Both the position numbers and the translations under genes were made by a program. The notes beneath the pieces are model-generated. The model saw only the letters and a list, made by a program, of their open reading frames with translations. It made no database searches and was not told the DNA's origin. From Thalassiosira profunda (taxonomy: Eukaryota > Bacillariophyta > Thalassiosirophyceae > Thalassiosirales > Thalassiosiraceae): a DNA stretch of 17,716 nucleotides. The DNA lies in assembly GCA_036939355.1 (NCBI GenBank), contig JALLAP010000420.1:1-17716 (forward strand). Reading direction: 5' to 3'. Positions 7,342-14,217 of the stretch are shown one piece after another; position 1 is the stretch's first letter; each line of letters starts with the position of its first letter.

Positions 7342-9162
7342 ATGGACTCCGCGGCCGAACAGCTCGACGGCATCGCCTCCGTCCGGGCCTACGTCGACCG
7401 TATCGTGACGGGCGACGGGCGGTGCCACGGCATGAAAGTGCTTCTATTAGATGCGGCGACCACGCAAATCCTATCATGTGTCTCCTCCCAATCCGAGGTG
7501 CTCTCCCAGGAGGTCTACCTCGTCAGCCGCATCGACGAGCCGCGGGGAGCATCGCAGGGCCACGACGGCGGGGGTCACTCCCTCGCATTGACGGAGGAGG
7601 CGCACGTGGGACACCTCAAGGCCGTGTGCTTTTTGCGCCCGACCGAGGCGAACGTGGGGCTGCTGGTGAAGGAACTGGCCACGCCGCGGTTCGCGGAGTA
7701 CCACCTGTATTTCTCGGGGATCTTGCCGCCGTCGTTCCTGAATCTGTTGGCGGAGAACGACGCGCAGGAGCGGGTGCGGCAGGTGCAGGAGTTCTACGCG
7801 GACTTTTTGCCCGTCAACCCGGATTTGCTCAGCTTGAATTGCCGAAATACGCTGCCGATGACGGCATCGGTGGGGACACCCCGGGCGAGGGAATATGCGT
7901 CGTTGTACCAGCGCAATATGGTGGGGCTGCAATCCATGCTTCTGGCACTAAAGCGCCAGCCGGCCGCCATAAGATTCCAGAAGAGCTCCAAGATGGCACG
8001 ACAGCTGGCCGCGGATATCGAAGAGAGCATCGGAGGGGACCAGATATTTCACTTTCGGCGAGGGTCGGGCAGGCAGGGCGGGGCGGGGAACATGCACCTC
8101 TTGATTCTGGATAGGATGGACGATCCCGTGACACCCCTGTTGAGCCAGTGGACGTACCAGGCCATGGTGCACGAGCTGTTGGGGCTGAATAACAGCCGAG
8201 TTATATTGCGGGGAGTGCCCAACGTCTCCAAAGATTTGGAGGAGGTGGTCTTGTCATCTGCACCCGGACACGATGGCTTCTTTCAATCGCACCGCAACTC
8301 CAACTTTGGAGAACTGGGCGAGGCCATCCAAAAATTGCTCCAGGACTACCAGGCCCGGTCGAAGGAGCACCAGGTGTCGAATCTGAAGTCGATTGAGGAC
8401 ATGCAACAATTTATGGAAAAGTACCCGGAATTGCGAAGTCAATCTCACACGGTCTCCAAGCACGTGGCCATCATGGGAGAGTTGGCAAGGCTGGTGGAGG
8501 TGTGCAGCCTCATGGACGTGTCGGCCTTCGAGCAGGATCTGGCGTGCGCTGACGACCAGGCGGGGCATCTGAAGGAATTAATGAGGAAGCTTGACAGCGC
8601 CACGGTCAAGATTCCCGACAAGTTGCGGCTGGGGATGCTGTACGCGCTGCGGTACGAGACCGTGAGGCCCAACAACGCCATACCGGCGGTGAAAGAGGCG
8701 ATGAAGCGCGGGGGCGTGCCGCCGGACGGCGTCGCCCTGATCGATGCGGTACTGCGGTACGCCGGGGCCAAAGCGCGGGGACCTGGCCTGTACGGTACGA
8801 ACAAGGACACCGCGAGCAAACTCATGAAGAGCTTCATGACGAGCGTGCAGGGCGTGAGCAATGTCTATTCGCAACATTCGCCAGTGCTGATGGATACCGT
8901 CGACGGGGCCGTCAAGGGAAAGCTGCGAGGCGACACCCACCCGCTCATACTCTCGGGCGGTGGAACGTCGGTGAATGTGGAGGGCATGGCGCTGCCGCAG
9001 GAAATCTTAATCTTCATGGTGGGCGGCGTGGCGTACGAGGAGAGCACGAAAATCAACCTATTCAACCAGGCGAACGCCGGGAAGGTGCGCGTGATTTTGG
9101 GAGGAAGCACCGTGCACAACAGCACGAGCTTCCTGGAGGAATTGAAGCAGATGAGCCGCTGA
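7342..9162 (+). CDS. VPS45: VPS45, Sec1/Munc18-family SNARE regulator, copy B
   Basis: An intronless 606-residue SM protein, collinear without gaps with copy A. Differences from A by residue are D6E, I158V, L193M, Q214K, R420A, L448P, V559M and G605S. In the first 370 or so coding bases I count 25 nucleotide differences of which one changes an amino acid, so both copies appear to be under purifying selection and neither is a pseudogene. All VPS45 hallmarks described for copy A are intact. The start at 7342 sits in the same GCAACGCCATGG-type context; the open frame extends upstream to an ATG at 7093 but that Leu/Cys-rich extension has no match in A. The gene ends 42 bp from the converging MYND gene. 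The intended role is endosome/TGN SNARE-dependent fusion; whether the copies differ in expression is unknown. Confidence 0.93.
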   Translation: MDSAAEQLDGIASVRAYVDRIVTGDGRCHGMKVLLLDAATTQILSCVSSQSEVLSQEVYLVSRIDEPRGASQGHDGGGHSLALTEEAHVGHLKAVCFLRPTEANVGLLVKELATPRFAEYHLYFSGILPPSFLNLLAENDAQERVRQVQEFYADFLPVNPDLLSLNCRNTLPMTASVGTPRAREYASLYQRNMVGLQSMLLALKRQPAAIRFQKSSKMARQLAADIEESIGGDQIFHFRRGSGRQGGAGNMHLLILDRMDDPVTPLLSQWTYQAMVHELLGLNNSRVILRGVPNVSKDLEEVVLSSAPGHDGFFQSHRNSNFGELGEAIQKLLQDYQARSKEHQVSNLKSIEDMQQFMEKYPELRSQSHTVSKHVAIMGELARLVEVCSLMDVSAFEQDLACADDQAGHLKELMRKLDSATVKIPDKLRLGMLYALRYETVRPNNAIPAVKEAMKRGGVPPDGVALIDAVLRYAGAKARGPGLYGTNKDTASKLMKSFMTSVQGVSNVYSQHSPVLMDTVDGAVKGKLRGDTHPLILSGGGTSVNVEGMALPQEILIFMVGGVAYEESTKINLFNQANAGKVRVILGGSTVHNSTSFLEELKQMSR

Positions 9163-9204
9163 TAGTGACGTGGCTGTATCAACTCAGACTTTATTCTGAC
9201 GAAG
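9163..9204. other. Convergent 3' gap, VPS45 B / MYND gene
   Basis: Only 42 bp separate the two stop codons, so mature 3' UTRs almost certainly overlap in antisense. No poly(A) signal is obvious. Confidence 0.55.
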
Positions 9205-10005
9205 TTAAACACCCTGTGAGGTCTGTTCCCGCAAACTCCGCAACCTCCTTGCAGCATCGATCATCTCCGCTTCACTGTCGTACCACTCGCCGAAGCTGTC
9301 TGAGCACTCATCCTTGTGGGACGTCTTCCATTTCTCCCTCGCACACTGCTCTGAGCAGTATTGGTTAGAACAACAGCCTGAGAGGAGATATCCAATGGCA
9401 CGTGATGTGAGCGTTAAAAGGCAGAACTGGCGCAGCAAGACGAAACAGTGACACTCACCGCTGCATAACATGAGACGACTGCGCTCAAAGTGTTGCCCGC
9501 AACCGTCACACCGCCCGTTCTTGGTCTCCCCTTTGACTTTCGCCCATTGCTTCTCCAGGCAGGAGCACGGACACCGCTTGCGGAAGAACGAGATCAAGGC
9601 CCTGTCGCCTCCCTCGAGCACATCCCGGAAAGTTCGGGCTTTCTTCTCCTCAATGAAAATGATGCAAGGGATATTCTGCACCGCGAGGGACACGTTTGTT
9701 TCGCCACCTTCCAAGAGGCTTGACACGCCTTGAGCGACGAAGAGCTTATGGATGACGTCTTTATGCGACGTGTCGAGCCAAACGTCAGGGTTCTGCTTTT
9801 TCGCTTGGAGAAAGGCCGCGCACCCATCATTGCCCTCGCGCATAGTGGTGTTATACGCTCGGATAAAGCGAACAACGCCGTCGGGAATGTGTTCTACGCC
9901 GTGCCTGAGAGGGCACCCGTCTTTCTTGGCGTAATACGAGGCGTAGGGACAATCAGAGGCTTGCTTGGCCTTCCGCTGCTTGCCCTTGTCACGTTTCCTG
10001 CCCAT
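9205..10005 (-). CDS. MYND-type zinc-finger protein of unknown function
   Basis: Exons 10005-9459 and 9377-9205 (intron 9378-9458, 81 bp, GTGAGT...CTCAG) give 239 residues. After splicing the C-terminal third forms a textbook MYND finger: C166-x2-C169, C181-x2-C184, YC190, C194, H203 and C207, with the usual Trp at 199. Reading through the intron would insert 27 residues between C181 and C184, so splicing is well supported. MYND fingers mediate protein-protein contacts. The N-terminus is very basic (RKRDKGKQRKAK), then comes a DGCPLRHGVEHIPDGVVRFIRAY stretch (29-51) and a Cys cluster at 145-149 (CPCSC). From memory, similar Cys/His-Gly segments before a MYND finger occur in families expanded in diatoms and related algae; I cannot verify this. 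It diverges from the MAP kinase gene. No catalytic domain (such as SET) is visible. Confidence 0.8.
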   Translation of the reverse strand: MGRKRDKGKQRKAKQASDCPYASYYAKKDGCPLRHGVEHIPDGVVRFIRAYNTTMREGNDGCAAFLQAKKQNPDVWLDTSHKDVIHKLFVAQGVSSLLEGGETNVSLAVQNIPCIIFIEEKKARTFRDVLEGGDRALISFFRKRCPCSCLEKQWAKVKGETKNGRCDGCGQHFERSRLMLCSGECHCFVLLRQFCLLTLTSRAIGYLLSGCCSNQYCSEQCAREKWKTSHKDECSDSFGEWYDSEAEMIDAARRLRSLREQTSQGV

Positions 10006-10208
10006 AGTTTGCGGTGGTTTGACTCGGAACGAGGCGACCTCGCAGGATTAATGAAGTACTATTACGTTGGTCTTTCTTCCGCGGTGGTCTCCTTTTTCAA
10101 AAATTCAGTTTGAAATTCAAACTTTCAAGGATCTCGACGGAGAGTCTCCCATTGTCTTGCCAAGCCGTCGGACAGCTCATGCCTTCCCTCTACCCTTGAT
10201 GCCCCGCA
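10006..10208. promoter_or_regulatory. Divergent promoter region, MYND gene / MAP kinase
   Basis: This 203-bp gap lies between the start codons of two divergent genes. It contains an AT-rich patch at about 10090-10127 with a near-perfect palindrome, GTTTGAA-A-TTCAAAC, at 10108-10122, about 90-100 bp from each start. Promoter function is inferred from the gene arrangement. Confidence 0.5.
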
Positions 10209-11520
10209 ATGACGGAAGCGATCGATCCTCGGATCCTGCAGCGCTTCGATGTTTGCAAAAAGATTGGGCAGGGAGCCTACGGAGTCGTGTTCAAGGCCGT
10301 GCACCGCAAGAAGGGCCACGTTGTGGCATTGAAGAAGTGCTTTGACGCCTTCCGATGCGATACCGATGCCCAGAGGACCTTTCGGGAGGTCATGTACCTC
10401 AAGGCCCTCTCGGGCCACGACAACATCATCCAGCTGCAGAGCGTCCTGCGCGCCGACAACGATCGCGACTTGTATGTTTCCTTCGACGTGAGTTGTGTGC
10501 ATTGCTGTTGGCTCCACCTGTCGCGTAGGCTGCATCTCTCCTCATCTCACCCTTCAATCTGCCTGCCAGTTCATGGACACCGACCTATCCCAAGCCATCA
10601 AGGCGCGCATACTAGAGCCCATCCACATCAAGTTCATCACCTACCAGACGCTCAAAGCGTTGAAATACATTCACAGCGCCAGGTTGTTGCACCGCGACGT
10701 TAAGCCATCTAACATCCTCGTCGACTCCGCCTGCAAGATAAAGCTCTGCGATTTCGGATTGTGCCGGAGCATCTCGTCGGACGAGTCTCCCAGCAACTTG
10801 GTGCTGACCGACTACGTTGCCACAAGATGGTACCGCAGCCCCGAGGTCCTCATGGGCTCCCGCAAGTACACCGAGGGCATTGATCTGTGGTCGGTGGCCT
10901 GTGAGTTGCCTCTTCGGCATTCGATATCAATCGCCGTGTGCCATACTCACGCTCTCATTCCTTTCTTCTCAGGCATCCTCGGCGAAATGCACCGCAGCCG
11001 GCCCCTCCTCGCCGGCGCGTCCACCATGTCCCAGGTCGAGAGGATCTTCGAACTGACGGGCAATCCGACTGCCCACGACCTCCAATCCTGGCAGTCTCCT
11101 TTTGCCAATAAAATCTTGGAGAACGTGCAGGCCAAGACCCGGGTGCGGCTCGACGAGCTGTGCCACGGCCTACCCAAGGATGCCAAGCACCTAATGAAGA
11201 GTCTGTTCAAGCTCGATCCAACAAAGCGAGGGACGGCCGAGAGCGCCTTGGAACATGATTACGTGTCCGACTTTCACGATCCCGCGAAAGAGACGGTGTA
11301 TCCCCACGGACCTATCAAAATCGGCATCGACGACTCGACCAAGCTCACAGCGAAACAGTACCGAGAGCAGTTGTACCTCAACATTGGCGAGAAGCGAGAG
11401 GGACCTCAGGAAACAGCTACCCAAGTCAGTGAGGGCCCCAATGTCAGCAGATTGCAACGCCCCAAGTTGCCAGCCGTGCCCTCCGTGTCGTACGATAGCC
11501 TCGAATACCAAGGGCGTTGA
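10209..11520 (+). CDS. MAP kinase, ERK7/MAPK15-like, with TDY activation motif
   Basis: Three exons (10209-10487, 10570-10900, 10973-11520; introns of 82 and 72 bp, both GTGAGT...AG) encode 385 residues. All protein-kinase elements are present: Gly loop GQGAYGVV (20-27), Lys42 in ALKK, alphaC Glu60, HRDVKPSN (134-141), DFG (154-156), activation-lip T173-D174-Y175 and YRSPE (181-185). Splicing restores SFDFMDTDL and WSVACILGEM, both matching ERK7/MAPK15-type kinases, as do IHIKFITYQTLKALKYIHSA and FELTGNPT. The family signals in autophagy and ciliary/basal-body biology in animals; its role in algae is not established. The lip motif is TDY instead of the animal TEY. After the kinase core there is a short basic/Pro-containing tail rather than the long animal extension. 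It could instead belong to a broader protist MAPK clade. It diverges from the MYND gene. Confidence 0.88.
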
Positions 11521-11611
11521 GAGACTGCACTGCTTGACCTTGGAAGTCGCGGCCATTGTCACGCTCACGTAGATAAGTCTCGAATATCACGGCCGTTGTC
11601 TAACCCTCCAC
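11521..11611. other. Convergent 3' gap, MAP kinase / LRR gene
   Basis: These 91 bp lie between two converging stop codons. The final kinase codons (CTCGAATACCAAGGGCGTTG) have an imperfect copy in the gap near 11578-11596 (CTCGAATATCACGGCCGTTG), suggesting a small local duplication. No poly(A) signal is clear. Confidence 0.45.
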
Positions 11612-13336
11612 TCATTGGTCCAATCCTCCTTCGGCCCCTTGCTGCACCGGCTTGTCGTGGGCCACGTCCAGGCGCGGCCAGACCTGCTTCAACTCGGTCA
11701 ACGCCTCCATCGCCGCATCTCCAAACTTGTTGCCTCCGATCTCGAGCACCAACAGCTTGGAGTTCGTCTGGTCATCTTGCTTGTCTGCAATCGAATTCAG
11801 AAGAGCGACCACGGCATCTTCGTCGGCGTTGTTTCCGCCCAGGTCCAGATTCTCAATCGAGGGATGACCTCCTCGGAGCAAGGGTGCTATCGCACGAAAG
11901 CCGTCGGATCCCAGGCGATTGTCGAACAAGCGAACCGTATTGATGCTCCTGCTCGTCAACACTGCTTTGGCCCCGCAGATCTCGCATTTGGTATGCGACA
12001 AGTCCAGATTTTGCAGCGTGGCGTTCTTCCCTGTAGACACACCACTCTCTCTGTCGCTCTCAGAGGTGTAAACCTCCATTATCGATGACACTCCTTCACT
12101 TCCCAAGTCGTTTTTGGCCAACTTCAACTCTACCAAGTCAGGCAACGACCCGGCAAGGGAGTCTGCCAAAGATTTGGCGCCATCCTTGGTTATCGAGTTC
12201 TCTGAAAGATCGAGAACACTGAGCCCTACGCAGGGATTGGCCAACGCCGCCTTTGAAAGTAATTGAACTCCCTCATCGCTGATGGAGCATTGGGATATCT
12301 GCAAGTGACAAATCATCGAGTCTTTTCCTGGAACTGCGCACAGCTTCGACAGCGAGTTGCATCCTTCTGCGCCAATAGGGTTGGAGCCCAATCCGAGGGC
12401 GATCCGCTTGGAACGAATGTTGTCGGGGCCTGCAAGTAGCTCCGCAAGAGACTCCATGCCTGCGGGTCCAATGTTGCACTCTGCCAGTACCAACGTCTCC
12501 AACCTTGAGAAAGCGAAGTCTCCGGCATTGTCTTTCGCAGCTTTGGCTACTCTCGCCATCCCCTCGTCTCCAATGTCTCCGTTGCGTGATAAATCTATGT
12601 ACTTCAGGTGTTTGGACGATGCGAACGTCTTCCCAATTGCACCAAGACTTTTGCTTCCTCTGTTTGACACAGAAGGGCGCTGCTGTGAGTTGCAATCGTC
12701 CGCAGTACTGATCAACACCAGCAGAGACATTAGAGGACTCACATGTTCTTCCAGCCAAAGTCCACGTGTTCCAATAGTCCCCCGTTCGATTCTGCGAGCC
12801 CTTCACAAAGTGCCACCACACCCTCGTCGCCCATATCCTTCGAGCCAATCGCAAGACTTTCTATTCCCCCCATCTCGCGGCTGCCACTTTGCACTTCCTT
12901 TTTGGCTTGGGCGGACAGCGCCGCGCCGAACCGCCGCAGGGAGTCGGGAGGCAGGTGATGGCCCGACGCGCTGATGGAATGCAGGTGGGTGTTGGCTCCG
13001 ATCTCTGTTGTGCACGCGGTATAATTGAGTGAGAGCTGGAGTTGCAATCCTTCATTGCTGTGGCAGCGCAAGGTAGAACTATCAATGCACACATCATGTG
13101 AGTGCTTACCGATGGCCGCCGACAGCCGCTCCGCATCGGCAGCTCCGAACGTCTTCATCGGCAGAATCACCAGCTCGGTCAATCGCGGATCATTGTCCTC
13201 GACGCGCTTGAGGAGCGCGTCGCACGAGCGGAGGGAGCCGCCCTTGCCCCTGCAGGAGAGAGACATCAATGTGGCGTGAGACATCAGCCGATACGATGCA
13301 AAGCAAACTGCACACTCGCCGTTCTTACCACGCCAT
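11612..13336 (-). CDS. Ribonuclease-inhibitor-type leucine-rich-repeat protein
   Basis: Proposed exons are 13336-13329, 13249-12743 and 12659-11612, giving 520 residues. The 83-bp intron 12660-12742 (GTGAGT...ACAG) is firm: splicing restores [15 protein letters not shown], a standard RI-LRR unit. The first exon is only 8 nt (ATG GCG TG), joined over a 79-bp intron (GTAAGA...CTCCTGCAG) to give [12 protein letters not shown] further 105-bp intron at 13005-13109 is possible and would remove 35 non-LRR residues (protein 485). About 14 repeats of 28 or so residues are visible, each with LxxLxLxxN then G-x3-LA-type helices (for example IDLSRN, LDLSEN, LKLAKN, LDLGGN), like RanGAP/RI and NLR-type LRRs. 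There is no NACHT, kinase or membrane segment. Function is unknown; such arrays bind proteins. It diverges from TSR2 with 200 bp between the starts. If the mini-exon is wrong, translation could begin at 13284. Confidence 0.78.
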
Positions 13337-13536
13337 CTTTTCGAGCGGCAAATGAAATATGCGCTGATCCTGAGCGCCTCTGGGCCTACTCAGGTGCCCG
13401 AGCGTGGCGACTTCGGGAGGGTTGCTGATGGGGGTGTTGTGCGCTAGCCTGGGCGCTGGTGCTGGTCGGGTGTGCAGGCTCGCTCACAGCCATTCATTCT
13501 CTGATTTGCAACCGCACCGCATTCACCTCACCTTCA
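13337..13536. promoter_or_regulatory. Divergent promoter region, LRR gene / TSR2
   Basis: This 200-bp gap separates the proposed LRR start from the TSR2 start. It has no TATA box. A TTGCAA element occurs at 13506-13511, about 26 bp upstream of the TSR2 ATG, as also seen upstream of both VPS45 copies. Shared promoter use is inferred. Confidence 0.45.
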
Positions 13537-14217
13537 ATGAACGCCCCGCCCTCCCCCGCCGACGCCTACGCCGCCTTCCAGGCCGGCGTCACCGCCGCCC
13601 TCCGCGCCTGGTCGGCCCTCCGCGAGGCCGTCCAGCAAGAGTGGGGCGGGACCGAGAGCGCCGCCAAGGCGGAGGATTTGCGGGCCAACATTTTTACCTT
13701 CTTCGATGGCACGTCGCCCAAGCCGAAGATGGCGCAGGAGGAACTGGAGGACAATCTGCTGGGGTACATGGAGGAGGAGTTCGGGGTGGTCTTGGAGGAT
13801 GGGAGCGAACGGGAGGTGGCCGACTTGATTTACAGGATGTACGATGGGTGCGCCGCGGGAGATGTCAGCTTGGCGAACAGCGTGGTGCAGAGTGCGATGA
13901 AGGCGGAGGAGGCGCTAAAGCAGTCGAACGTGAAGAGCGTGATACAGAGCGGCGACGACGACATGGAGGACGACAGCGACGATGAGGGAGGCGAGAGAGC
14001 AGCAGCACCGCAGCAGGGAGAGGCGAATGGCGATGCAACCAGCATGGCAGCGGCGGCCTACGCCTCGCAGACTCTCTTCGGAGGTCCTCCCAAGCCTCAG
14101 AAGGAATTGCCGCCGCCGCGGCAGCTGGGAGATGCCGCGCCGGAGAAGCCGCGGCCGGAATTGGACGACGACGGATTCGCACCGGTGGTGACCAAGAAGA
14201 AGGGCAAGAAGCGGTAG
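13537..14217 (+). CDS. TSR2: TSR2-like pre-rRNA processing / eS26 escort protein
   Basis: An intronless 226-residue protein matching the TSR2 family. TSR2 binds and protects ribosomal protein eS26 and supports 20S pre-rRNA processing during small-subunit assembly. The N-terminal helical domain shows the family pattern FQAGVTAALRAWSALREAV (14-32), the WGG motif (37-39), SAAKAEDLRANIFTFF (41-56) and an acidic segment with LEDNLLGYMEEEFGVVLEDGS (70-90). The middle is strongly acidic (DGDDD-like, 139-151), as expected for a chaperone of a basic ribosomal protein, and the C-terminus ends in the conserved DDGFAPVV (211-218) with a Lys-rich tail. The start at 13537 immediately precedes the conserved domain; an in-frame ATG at 13459 would add 26 non-conserved residues. 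Its last 121 bp overlap the coding end of the opposite-strand LRR gene. Confidence 0.9.
   Translation: MNAPPSPADAYAAFQAGVTAALRAWSALREAVQQEWGGTESAAKAEDLRANIFTFFDGTSPKPKMAQEELEDNLLGYMEEEFGVVLEDGSEREVADLIYRMYDGCAAGDVSLANSVVQSAMKAEEALKQSNVKSVIQSGDDDMEDDSDDEGGERAAAPQQGEANGDATSMAAAAYASQTLFGGPPKPQKELPPPRQLGDAAPEKPRPELDDDGFAPVVTKKKGKKR

Noticed and set aside
216..9162. The two VPS45 copies as allelic haplotypes joined by assembly error
   Set aside because: Downstream neighbours are different genes (SPP versus MYND) and both copies sit in continuous, sensible gene context. It remains possible, so long-read confirmation is listed as a check, but it is not the preferred reading.
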